A stretch of DNA of 29,018 nucleotides from an uncultured Clostridia bacterium. Lineage in GTDB: Bacteria > Bacillota > Clostridia > Peptostreptococcales > Anaerovoracaceae. Within the stretch, counting starts at the first letter, position 1, and every line of letters begins with the position of its first letter. Where the stretch lies: NCBI GenBank assembly GCA_934255435.1, contig CAKQNZ010000004.1, forward strand, positions 1 to 29,018, read 5' to 3'. Below, in pieces: positions 7,265 to 14,317 of this stretch. Position numbers and translations under genes: made by a program. A model generated the notes under the pieces. It saw nothing but the letters and a program-made list of their open reading frames with translations, was not told the DNA's origin and searched no databases.

Positions 7265-7687
7265 ATGGATACTGTCAGAATGACAGATAAAGATGCAGCA
7301 CATCTGCATAGCATAAGAAAAAAAATAATACTGATATATGGTGTGATCATACTTGCAGGAGCTGCTTACACTGCAGTGATACATATCACAGGTTTTGGAC
7401 TGCCGTGCCTGTTCAATCACTTTACAGGCCTGCTGTGTCCCGGCTGCGGCACCTCCAGGATGGCGCTGGCAGCGATGCATCTCGATTTTGCAGCATCTTT
7501 CAGATACAATCCTGTCGCCTTCGTATCAGTGATAGTGTGGGTCACTGTGAGCATATGCTGTTTTGCAGGCAGACCGGTGATATTCAGAAGATCAAAAACA
7601 CTGCTGACGATACTTTATGCAGATATACTATGTTATATGGTATTTACAGTGATCAGAAATATTCCGGGGATCTGGCCTATGCCGTGA
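7265..7687 (+). CDS. DUF2752 membrane protein
   Basis: A 140-residue protein with three predicted membrane segments. The diagnostic DUF2752 motif CPGCGTSRM is present near residues 59-67, followed by ALAAMHLDFAASFRYNP, also typical of the family. The N-terminal 20 residues are charged and probably cytoplasmic. GAGGAAAG lies before the ATG. The family has no established biochemical function; the CPGCG motif suggests a metal or redox-active Cys pair at the membrane face. It follows the MATE gene by 123 nt in the same direction and could be cotranscribed. The gap shows no terminator or clear promoter. Confidence 0.8.
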   Translation: MDTVRMTDKDAAHLHSIRKKIILIYGVIILAGAAYTAVIHITGFGLPCLFNHFTGLLCPGCGTSRMALAAMHLDFAASFRYNPVAFVSVIVWVTVSICCFAGRPVIFRRSKTLLTILYADILCYMVFTVIRNIPGIWPMP

Positions 7688-7748
7688 CATACTGGTGATC
7701 TTTCACATAGTATATGTATGTGATTTACCGGTCAAACATACGGAGTCA

Positions 7749-7779
7749 TTGACATTGTAACGTCATTAATTTACAATGT
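7749..7779 (+). promoter_or_regulatory. Promoter with overlapping inverted-repeat operator, DUF4190 gene
   Basis: TTGACA (7749-7754), a 17-bp spacer and TACAAT (7772-7777) form a near-consensus promoter. A perfect inverted repeat ACATTGTAA-N10-TTACAATGT (7752-7779) spans from the -35 box through the -10 box. A dimeric regulator bound here would block RNA polymerase. No regulator gene is next to it. Confidence 0.75.
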
Positions 7780-7831
7780 TTATAAGGGCAGATATTTGCA
7801 GGAGAAATCATCATGAAAGGAAAATCATCAA

Positions 7832-8182
7832 ATGGACAACAATAATATGAACAACGATCAGTACAACTACAATGACGACAGCAATCAGTACAGCTACGGG
7901 AATCAGCAGTATTCGTACCAGGCACCACAGGAACAGCCAGCTCATGGCAAGGCTGTAGCTTCACTGGTTCTGGGTATACTCGGTCTTGCGTGCTGCGGTA
8001 TATGCGGACTGATAGGTCTGATCCTCGCAGTACAGGCTAAGAACGAAGGCAATGACGAAGGCATAAGAAAAGCAGGATTCGTACTTGGTATAATAGCTGT
8101 TGTTCTGTGGGGCATCGGTGTGTTTGCAAGCATAGTTACAGGCGCATTTTCATCAACGCTGGGAACGACGACATACCTTTAA
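7832..8182 (+). CDS. DUF4190 domain membrane protein with Asn/Tyr/Gln-rich N terminus
   Basis: A 116-residue protein. Residues 1-38 are a disordered Asn/Asp/Tyr/Gln-rich tail with repeats such as QYNYNDD and [12 protein letters not shown]. Residues about 40-105 form a DUF4190-type module of two membrane helices ([20 protein letters not shown] and [18 protein letters not shown]) joined by a charged loop with KNEGNDEG. Small proteins of this type are common in Bacillota; function is unknown. AAAGGA lies about 10 nt before the ATG. A nearby ATG at 7813 opens only a 10-codon frame. It has its own operator-overlapped promoter and its own terminator, so it is a single regulated gene, possibly of an envelope-stress type. 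Confidence 0.8.
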   Translation: MDNNNMNNDQYNYNDDSNQYSYGNQQYSYQAPQEQPAHGKAVASLVLGILGLACCGICGLIGLILAVQAKNEGNDEGIRKAGFVLGIIAVVLWGIGVFASIVTGAFSSTLGTTTYL

Positions 8183-8212
8183 AAAGAGTCTGTCAAAACT
8201 GAAAACATCAGG

Positions 8213-8259
8213 ACCGGTCAGTGGCAAACAGTTTCATGTTTTATTGCTGGCCGGTTTTT
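8213..8259 (+). terminator. Intrinsic terminator after the DUF4190 gene
   Basis: ACCGGTCAG (8213-8221) pairs with CTGGCCGGT (8247-8255, one G-U pair) around a 25-nt loop and is followed by TTTTT. Confidence 0.8.
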
Positions 8260-8282
8260 ATTATCATATCCTGATATGGCTT

Positions 8283-8387
8283 TTATTCAAGTTTATTTTG
8301 TGTTTTTCGGATAACAGTATCACGTGCAATAGCGGTGAGATTACCGGCTATACCGACGTCATCTTCGACTAAAAGAATATGTTTCAT
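8283..8387 (-). pseudogene. Truncated response-regulator gene (N-terminal stub)
   Basis: The minus strand from 8387 reads MKHILLVEDDVGIAGNLTA, the unmistakable first beta strand and acidic pair of an OmpR-type receiver domain. After residue 19 the homology is lost and the frame stops after 34 codons. The start has a good AAAGG site and a recognisable upstream promoter. The phosphorylated Asp, the rest of the receiver domain and the DNA-binding domain are all absent, and no histidine kinase is nearby. This is the 5' end of a deleted two-component gene. It lies in the 304-nt space between the DUF4190 and YczE-like genes. Confidence 0.7.
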
Positions 8388-8425
8388 TTATCTGTACCTT
8401 TGCTTTACATTGTCTGTATGAGGTT

Positions 8426-8454
8426 ATTCTAAGATATTATCATGCAGAGTGCAA
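8426..8454 (-). promoter_or_regulatory. Promoter of the truncated response-regulator gene
   Basis: On the minus strand TTGCAC (8454-8449), a 17-bp spacer and TAGAAT (8431-8426). It lies about 40 bp upstream of the response-regulator ATG at 8387 and appears intact although the gene is not. Confidence 0.5.
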
Positions 8455-8468
8455 CCGTAAGTGCAGAT

Positions 8469-8509
8469 AAAACCTTGCGGTCAGTCTCAGCGGGCTTTGC
8501 TGAGCTGAC
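8469..8509 (-). terminator. Probable terminator overlapping the end of the YczE-like gene
   Basis: On the minus strand GTCAG/CTGAC and inner TCAGC/GCTGA pairs form a stem around AAAGCCC, followed by GGTTTT. The hairpin includes the last codons and TGA stop of the gene. Confidence 0.5.
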
Positions 8510-9191
8510 GTTTTTCCAGGAATGTGGTGAACTGCAGAGACCTGTCCATCTTGTTGCCGGCGATGCCTACTGCCTTGCCCAGGGTGAAGGCTGCGATGAC
8601 AGTGCCGATACCAAGGCCGTCAACATGTCCCAGGCAGAAGAATGTCAGAGAAGCTGTAGCAGCAAGACACATCACATCGAAGACGATCTTTATGCGTGTG
8701 TATGCGACGCCGGTTATATCTGCCAGCTCTCTTGTGAACAGGTCTGTAGGGATTATCGGCAGTCCGCATCTGTTGGAAAGTGCGATGCCTATGCTGAACA
8801 GCGTGAAGCTGGCAGCGAAATATATGAAACGGCAGACGATGGTCTGGGGGAGTATGTTTATCCACAGTTCATAGAAGTCGATAAGTTCTCCGAATATGAA
8901 ACCTACCACGAAACTGAACATGTACTGAGGCACGAATCTTTTTCTCAGTATCATCAGACATGCCACAAGGAATCCCTGGAAAATATATGTCCATGTACCA
9001 AGGGTAAGACCGTCGAACACTCTTGAAAATGCGTATGGCACGCTGGATACTGCCGATATGCCTGAACCTGCATATAGCATCAGCACTACGCCGAAGCTGT
9101 TTATCACAACAGCTATGGCAAGCGCAGCTTCGCCACGCCATGTGCGTCTGTCTGAGATCTGTCCTTTTTCCTGATAAGTCACTGCTTCCAT
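8487..9191 (-). CDS. YczE/YitT-like integral membrane protein
   Basis: A 234-residue protein with about five to six membrane segments and a 20-residue charged N terminus. It resembles the YczE/YyaS/YitT group (DUF6198-like): SFGVVLMLYAGSGISAVSSVPYA near the start, a GFIFGELIDFY loop, GIALSNRCGLPIIPTDLFTREL around residues 137-158, and a final GTVIAAFTLGKAVG helix. Function is unknown; related proteins are often encoded beside transcriptional regulators. The start has AAGGA upstream. It is transcribed divergently from a LysR gene, and the shared 190-bp spacer carries a LysR-type dyad, so this is the most likely target of that regulator. Confidence 0.8.
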   Translation of the reverse strand: MEAVTYQEKGQISDRRTWRGEAALAIAVVINSFGVVLMLYAGSGISAVSSVPYAFSRVFDGLTLGTWTYIFQGFLVACLMILRKRFVPQYMFSFVVGFIFGELIDFYELWINILPQTIVCRFIYFAASFTLFSIGIALSNRCGLPIIPTDLFTRELADITGVAYTRIKIVFDVMCLAATASLTFFCLGHVDGLGIGTVIAAFTLGKAVGIAGNKMDRSLQFTTFLEKRQLSKAR

Positions 9192-9305
9192 CTGTTTTTC
9201 CTTCTTTCTTTTTACTCTTCAGTCAGCTTTCACAGCTGTATCAGTTCGTCTGATATCAAGTCTATCTCTGTCGCTGCATAATATCAAATGAATAATTTTC
9301 ATAAA

Positions 9306-9338
9306 ATAATAGAATGTGTCTATTATATAAGCTATAAT
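9306..9338 (+). promoter_or_regulatory. LysR-type dyad and -10 box in the divergent spacer
   Basis: ATAATAGA-N5-TCTATTAT (9306-9326) is a perfect 8-bp inverted repeat containing a T-N11-A core typical of LysR sites. TATAAT at 9333-9338 is a good -10 box for the LysR gene. The dyad lies between the divergent YczE-like and LysR genes, where such regulators control themselves and their target. Confidence 0.6.
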
Positions 9339-9381
9339 AACAGAAGTGGTATTTACAGAAATGAATCAAGGAGGACATATA

Positions 9382-10266
9382 GTGAATCTTTATCATCTTC
9401 GCTATTTCGTGACACTGGCAGAAATGAAACACTATACAAGAGCGGCTGAACTTCTGTGTATATCCCAGCCCAGTCTCAGCCATGCCGTTAAACAGATGGA
9501 AAAGGAGCTGGGGGTGGCTCTTTTCGAGAAAGAAGGCAGGCACACTGTGATGACACGCTTCGGAGAGGAATTCCTGGAATACGCCCGGCAGTCTCTGGCG
9601 GTGCTGGACGAGGGCGTGGCTTCGCTGCAGAGAAGCTCCCGTGGAGAAGGTCTGATAAGGCTGGGGTTCGTGCGGCCTCTTGGAGTGGATTTCGTACCGG
9701 GTCTGGCGGCGGACTTCCTGAAGGCTTACCCGGATCGTGATATCAGATTCACTTTCCATACAGATCTTACGGAGCATCTGCTGGCGGGACTGGCAGCGAA
9801 GAAATTCGATATCGTGTTCGCCTCACAGCCGGAGGAAGCTGACGGACTCACTGCCGTGCCGGTGGAAAATCAGGAGCTTGTACTGATAACTCCGAAAGGG
9901 CATCCGCTGGCGTGTGCAGAAGAGATTAGTCTTGCTGACACCGAGGGGTACAGGCAGGTCTTCTTCGACAGGAGCTCCGGCATACGCAGAGTCATCGAAA
10001 AGATGTTCGACGATGCAGGCATATTGCCGGACATTGCATACGAGACGGAGGAGGATCAGGTCATAGCAGGCCTTGTGGCGAAGGGATTCGGTATAGCTGT
10101 GGTGCCGTATATGGACATGCTCCACAAGCTGGATGTCGAGATCATGAAGATAAAATCGCCGTCTCACGAGAGGCGTTTTTTCATGGTGACGGATGATCAT
10201 GTATTCATGCCTCCGGCAGCCGGTTCATTCATGGATTTCGTTATTGAAAAATGCTGCGTTAAATAG
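9382..10266 (+). CDS. LysR family transcriptional regulator
   Basis: A 294-residue LysR-type regulator of standard length. Residues 1-60 form the winged helix-turn-helix (NLYHLRYFVTLAEMKHYTRAA, then ISQPSLSHAVKQMEKELGVALFEKEG); residues about 88-290 form the periplasmic-binding-like effector domain, with RLGFVRPLG, DIVFASQP and GKGFGIAVVP-like segments (here AKGFGIAVVPYMD). The start is a GTG at 9382, 7 nt after AAGGAGG at 9368-9374. The in-frame ATG at 9346 would add residues that do not belong to the family fold. It is divergent from the YczE-like membrane protein gene, with a LysR dyad between them. The effector is unknown. The potA operon downstream has its own promoter, so regulation of that operon is possible but not indicated. 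Confidence 0.9.
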   Translation: MNLYHLRYFVTLAEMKHYTRAAELLCISQPSLSHAVKQMEKELGVALFEKEGRHTVMTRFGEEFLEYARQSLAVLDEGVASLQRSSRGEGLIRLGFVRPLGVDFVPGLAADFLKAYPDRDIRFTFHTDLTEHLLAGLAAKKFDIVFASQPEEADGLTAVPVENQELVLITPKGHPLACAEEISLADTEGYRQVFFDRSSGIRRVIEKMFDDAGILPDIAYETEEDQVIAGLVAKGFGIAVVPYMDMLHKLDVEIMKIKSPSHERRFFMVTDDHVFMPPAAGSFMDFVIEKCCVK

Positions 10267-10289
10267 TAGTAAAAAAATGCCGATAACAG

Positions 10290-10317
10290 TTGACATTCTG
10301 CCTGTAGATAGTATAAT
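10290..10317 (+). promoter_or_regulatory. Promoter of the potABCD operon
   Basis: TTGACA (10290-10295), a 16-bp spacer and TATAAT (10312-10317), both perfect hexamers. The predicted leader of about 105 nt before potA contains an imperfect hairpin (GCAGAAA/TTTCTGC) and a 33-codon ORF from 10346 that overlaps the start of potA. Confidence 0.8.
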
Positions 10318-10428
10318 TCGCAAGGAAGCATTTTTGAGAGGACCGATGGTGCAGAAAATGTTTCTTTTTTTCTGCCGGACCGCATACCGGAGGTCATATC
10401 ATCGGAATATATATACAGGAGTTGCAGA

Positions 10429-11502
10429 ATGGAAAACGCTATATTGAATTTACAGCATCTTTCAAAGTCTTTCGACGGGAAAAAGATACTCGATGACCTG
10501 AGCATAGACATAGGTAAAAATGAATTCGTGACGCTGCTGGGTCCTTCCGGATGCGGCAAGACCACTACGCTGCGTATGATAGGAGGTTTTGTCAGACCTG
10601 ACTCTGGCAGGATAATCTTCGAGGGAAAGGACATCACTGACTTGTCGCCGGACAAGCGCCATATCAACACGGTGTTCCAGAAATATTCGCTGTTTTCCCA
10701 CATGAATGTGGCAGAGAACATAGCTTTCGGTCTGAAACTGAAGAAAAAGAGCAGATCATATATACAGGACAAGATAAAATATGCACTGAAACTTGTAGAT
10801 CTTGAAGGTTTCGAGGAACGTCACCCCATGTATCTGTCAGGAGGCCAGCAGCAGCGTGTAGCCATCGCAAGGGCTATAGTCAACGAGCCGAAGGTGCTGC
10901 TCCTTGACGAGCCGCTGGGGGCGCTGGATCTTAAACTGCGTCAGGAGATGCAGAAGGAGCTTATCAAGATAAAAAACGAGCTGGGCATAACTTTCATATT
11001 CGTCACTCACGATCAGGAAGAAGCTCTCACCATGTCGGACAGGATAATCGTCATGAACCGTGGTCTGATACAGCAGATCGGAACGCCGGTGGATATCTAC
11101 AACGAGCCGCAGAACGCATTCGTGGCAGATTTTATCGGAGAAAGCAATATCATAGACGGCGTGATGCCGCAGGACCGTCTGGTGAATATACTTGGACGGG
11201 CTTTTCCATGCGTGGACTACGGATTTGCAAAGGATGAGCAGGTGGATGTGGTGATAAGGCCTGAGGATATGGAATTCAGAGAGCCGGGAGAGGGTATGCT
11301 TGACGGCGTCGTGACTTCCATACTTTTCAAGGGCGTCCACTACGAGATGAAGGTGGAAGGCGGAGGCTTCGAATGGCTTGCTCACAGTACAGTGGCATAT
11401 CAGCCGAGCACAAAGGTCGGCATATATGTCAGACCGGAAAACATACAGATAATGCACAAACCGGTATCAGAGGCACAGGAGGTGATAAGCGGCGATGAAT
11501 AA
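10429..11502 (+). CDS. potA: Spermidine/putrescine ABC transporter ATP-binding protein
   Basis: A 357-residue ABC ATPase. Walker [10 protein letters not shown] (residues 38-46), Q-loop Gln84, signature LSGGQQQR (136-143), Walker B VLLLDEP (156-162) and switch His194 are all intact. The C-terminal third (about 235-345) is a TOBE_2-type regulatory domain with [10 protein letters not shown], as in PotA and other spermidine/putrescine- or iron-type importers. The gene order A-B-C-D with two EAA permeases and a PotD-type lipoprotein identifies it as PotA. It powers polyamine uptake at the inner face of the membrane. AGGAG precedes the ATG at 10429, and the gene overlaps potB by 8 nt. It is expressed from the consensus promoter at 10290. 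Confidence 0.93.
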   Translation: MENAILNLQHLSKSFDGKKILDDLSIDIGKNEFVTLLGPSGCGKTTTLRMIGGFVRPDSGRIIFEGKDITDLSPDKRHINTVFQKYSLFSHMNVAENIAFGLKLKKKSRSYIQDKIKYALKLVDLEGFEERHPMYLSGGQQQRVAIARAIVNEPKVLLLDEPLGALDLKLRQEMQKELIKIKNELGITFIFVTHDQEEALTMSDRIIVMNRGLIQQIGTPVDIYNEPQNAFVADFIGESNIIDGVMPQDRLVNILGRAFPCVDYGFAKDEQVDVVIRPEDMEFREPGEGMLDGVVTSILFKGVHYEMKVEGGGFEWLAHSTVAYQPSTKVGIYVRPENIQIMHKPVSEAQEVISGDE

Positions 11503-12310
11503 ACGCAGTCTTCTGTCAGGTCCGTATATCGTATGGACCATAGGATTCACAGTCCTGCCGATACTGATGATATTTTTCTATGCACTGAGAGACAGTCACG
11601 GCAGCTTCACTTTCAGCAACATACTTGCCATATTCCAGCCGGTACACCTGAGAGCTATGGGACTGTCGCTGGAGCTTGCGCTGATATGTACAGTCATATG
11701 TCTGCTGCTGGCATATCCGCTGGCGGTGATACTCAGAAAACTTTCCATAGGAAGACAGGGCATGATGGCGATAATCGTGATACTGCCGATGTGGGTGAAC
11801 TTCGTACTCAGGATAATGGCGTGGCAGCTGCTGCTGTCTAGGAGCGGTATCATAAACGGCGTACTGAATGCGATAGGACTGCCGGGACAGGATCTTGCCA
11901 ACTCAGGGATAGCCATAGTCATAGGAATGGTATACGACTATCTGCCATTCATGATACTGCCGGTTTACAATGCAGTCGCCGATCTCAATGAAGACATACT
12001 GGAGGCAGCAAGAGATCTCGGAGCTTCTCCGGCGTCGGTCCTAGTCAGGATCATGATACCTCTGACAAAGCCGGGGATCATAAGCGGCATAACCATGGTG
12101 TTCGTGCCGTCCCTGACTACATTCGCCATCCCCGACATACTGGGAGGCGGAAAAGTGATGCTCATAGGTAATATCATAGAACAGGAATTTTCAACGAGCA
12201 TGAACTGGCACCTTGGCTCAGGGCTTTCCATAGCGCTGATGATATTTGTGCTGATAAGCATGCTGTTCACATCAGGCAATGAAGAAGGAAAGGAGAGCAG
12301 GGTATGGTAG
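11495..12310 (+). CDS. potB: Spermidine/putrescine ABC transporter permease PotB
   Basis: A 271-residue inner-membrane permease with six membrane helices. The cytoplasmic EAA loop, [20 protein letters not shown], lies at residues 170-189 and docks with PotA. GYxxP-like elements, [14 protein letters not shown] and [13 protein letters not shown] are typical of PotB. The start overlaps potA by 8 nt, with AGGAGG-like sequence inside the end of potA. The stop overlaps potC by 7 nt, indicating translational coupling. With PotC it forms the channel of the polyamine importer. Confidence 0.93.
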   Translation: MNKRSLLSGPYIVWTIGFTVLPILMIFFYALRDSHGSFTFSNILAIFQPVHLRAMGLSLELALICTVICLLLAYPLAVILRKLSIGRQGMMAIIVILPMWVNFVLRIMAWQLLLSRSGIINGVLNAIGLPGQDLANSGIAIVIGMVYDYLPFMILPVYNAVADLNEDILEAARDLGASPASVLVRIMIPLTKPGIISGITMVFVPSLTTFAIPDILGGGKVMLIGNIIEQEFSTSMNWHLGSGLSIALMIFVLISMLFTSGNEEGKESRVW

Positions 12311-13107
12311 GAAGCAGGAAATTTTTCATGAAGTTCTATTTGGTGCTGATAATAGCATTCCTTTATATCCCCATCGCAGTGCTGGTGGTGCTTTCTTTCA
12401 ATGCGTCACGCTCCAGAGTCATATGGGGCGGATTCACGCTGGAATGGTATCAGACCTTATTTCATAACAGCGATGTGCTGGCAGCGCTGGAAAATACACT
12501 GACCATAGGTCTGGGATCAGCTGTGATAGCAACGCTGATAGGTCTGCTGGCGTCCGTAGGGATAGATGCCATGAAGAAAAGAAGCTATTCACTGACTCTG
12601 GGGTTCGGCAATATACCGATGCTGAATGCAGATATCGTGACAGGTATAGCACTGATGCTGTGGTTTTCCAGATTCACTGATCTGGGATATGTCAGCATAC
12701 TTCTGGCTCATGTCACTTTCAATATACCCTATGTCGTTCTCTGCATAATGCCTAAGCTGCAGCAGATGGACATGAGCGTATATGAGGCGGCAAGGGATCT
12801 TGGAGCAGGCAGTGTGACGGCATTCGTCAGAGTCGTGCTGCCGAATATTTTCCCGGCTGTGATAAGCGGTTTTTTCATGGCAATGACTATGTCGATGGAT
12901 GACTTTGTCGTGACATATTTTACCAAGGGTGCAGGCATAAACACACTTTCCACAATGATCTACGGAGAGCTGAAACGCGGTATAAAGCCGGAGATGTATG
13001 CTCTGTCCACCCTGATATTCGCTGTAGTCCTGGTGATACTGCTGCTGGTGAACTATATGCCGCGAATACGGCAGAGAAGGATACAGGCCGGGGAGGTGGA
13101 TGCATGA
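12304..13107 (+). CDS. potC: Spermidine/putrescine ABC transporter permease PotC
   Basis: A 267-residue permease with six membrane helices. Its EAA loop, [20 protein letters not shown], is at residues 161-180. The N-terminal YIPIAVLVVLSFNASR and the later MTMSMDDFVVTYF and LSTMIYGELKRGIKPE motifs are hallmarks of PotC. The ATG at 12304 lies inside the potB stop region and has GGAAAGGAGAG upstream. Its last codons overlap potD through an ATGA junction. It pairs with PotB in the importer. Confidence 0.93.
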   Translation: MVGSRKFFMKFYLVLIIAFLYIPIAVLVVLSFNASRSRVIWGGFTLEWYQTLFHNSDVLAALENTLTIGLGSAVIATLIGLLASVGIDAMKKRSYSLTLGFGNIPMLNADIVTGIALMLWFSRFTDLGYVSILLAHVTFNIPYVVLCIMPKLQQMDMSVYEAARDLGAGSVTAFVRVVLPNIFPAVISGFFMAMTMSMDDFVVTYFTKGAGINTLSTMIYGELKRGIKPEMYALSTLIFAVVLVILLLVNYMPRIRQRRIQAGEVDA

Positions 13108-14201
13108 TCAGAAAAAGGCTTAAAAAATATATTATGGCTCTGCTGGCTGTTATGCTGATTTTTGCAGCTTCAGGCTGCGGCAGCACCGGAGAAGACAGCT
13201 CTTCTGAAAATACACAGCAGAAATCAGGCGGCGATACGATAACTGTACTGAACTATGGAGAATATATGGAGCCTGCCGTCCTGAAACAGTTTGAGAAGGA
13301 AACCGGGATAAAGGTGCTTTATGAGGAAGCCACCACGCCGGAGGAGATGTATTCGAAATATACATCCAGCACCATACCCTACGATCTGATATGTTCCTCG
13401 GACTATATGATAGAACGGCTGATATCAGAGGGGGAGACTGTGAAGATCGACCGCAGCAGTATGAAGTATGCGGATAATATCGGTGATTTTTACTGGAAAC
13501 TGGCGCAGGTCTACGATCCGGGCAATGATTACAGCATCCCGTATTTCTGGGGGACGGTAGGCATACTCTACAACAAGTCCCTGATAGACGAGAAGATAAC
13601 CAGCTGGGAAAGTCTGTTCAGCGGTAAGTACTCCGGCGAGATAATAATGCAGAACAGCATACGTGACGCATATATGTGTGCGCTGAAATACAAGGGATAT
13701 TCTCTGAACACCACGGATCGCAGCCAGCTGAAGCAGGCGCAGGATATGCTGATAAAGCAGAAACCGGATGTGGAGGCGTATTTCGTTGATGAAGTCAGAG
13801 AGGAGATGGTGGCCGGTAACGCTGCACTGGCAGTGTGCTATTCCGGAGAAGCATATCTGGCTCACGAATACGAGGAAGATCTGGAATATGTGCTGCCGGA
13901 GGAAGGTTCCAATATCTGGATAGATTCATGGGCTATGATGAAGAAGGGCAGGAACCACGACGGAGCTTTGAAATTCCTCGATTTCCTGTGCCGGGAGGAT
14001 GTTGCTGCGCAGAATTTTGAATACATCTATTACCCGACGCCTAATACAGCTGTGTTCGAAAGCCTTGATGAAGATGTCAGGAACGATCGTCTGATCTTTC
14101 CAAGCGAAGACGTGCTGAAAAAGTGCGAGGTATACAAGACCCTGGATGATGAGACCACAGCCCTGTACAGCCAGATGTGGAAAGAACTCAAGACAAAGTG
14201 A
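13104..14201 (+). CDS. potD: Spermidine/putrescine-binding lipoprotein PotD
   Basis: A 365-residue extracellular solute-binding protein. It starts with a basic stretch and hydrophobic core ending in AASGC, a lipoprotein signal with Cys25 as the expected lipidated residue, followed by a Ser/Glu-rich linker. The mature part begins TITVLNYGEYMEPAVL, then FEKETGIKVLYEEATTPEEM, and contains YDLICSSDYMIERL, IPYFWGTVGILYNKS and WIDSWAMMKKG, the pattern of polyamine-binding PotD/PotF proteins including the conserved acidic and aromatic pocket residues. Its ATG overlaps the potC stop by 4 nt. It captures polyamines outside the cell and delivers them to PotBC. No terminator is evident after the stop at 14201; the next gene has its own promoter. 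Confidence 0.93.
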   Translation: MIRKRLKKYIMALLAVMLIFAASGCGSTGEDSSSENTQQKSGGDTITVLNYGEYMEPAVLKQFEKETGIKVLYEEATTPEEMYSKYTSSTIPYDLICSSDYMIERLISEGETVKIDRSSMKYADNIGDFYWKLAQVYDPGNDYSIPYFWGTVGILYNKSLIDEKITSWESLFSGKYSGEIIMQNSIRDAYMCALKYKGYSLNTTDRSQLKQAQDMLIKQKPDVEAYFVDEVREEMVAGNAALAVCYSGEAYLAHEYEEDLEYVLPEEGSNIWIDSWAMMKKGRNHDGALKFLDFLCREDVAAQNFEYIYYPTPNTAVFESLDEDVRNDRLIFPSEDVLKKCEVYKTLDDETTALYSQMWKELKTK

Positions 14202-14218
14202 TCCGTATGTGTGCAGAT

Positions 14219-14247
14219 TTGAAAACATGCATGGAATATGATACATT
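14219..14247 (+). promoter_or_regulatory. Probable promoter of the U32 / ABC-F operon
   Basis: TTGAAA (14219-14224), 17-bp spacer, TACATT (14242-14247), about 70 bp upstream of the U32 ATG. A second weak AT-rich -10 candidate follows just downstream. Confidence 0.55.
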
Positions 14248-14317
14248 ATATTATGTATGAGAAAATAACAGTTATTACAGGAACGATCGATACAAAGATA
14301 CGAGACAGGAGACAGAA

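Noticed and set aside
5971..7350. A 459-residue minus-strand ORF opposite the MATE gene
   Set aside because: It mirrors the MATE reading frame, has no ribosome site or family motifs, and is Met/Ser/Ile-rich as expected for an antisense shadow of a membrane protein.
7690..7733. Hairpin after the DUF2752 gene as a terminator
   Set aside because: CACATA/TATGTG and ACTGGT/ACCGGT can pair, but no T tract follows.
9346..9381. ATG start at 9346 for the LysR gene
   Set aside because: The GTG at 9382 has a perfect AAGGAGG seven bases upstream and starts at the conserved LysR N terminus.
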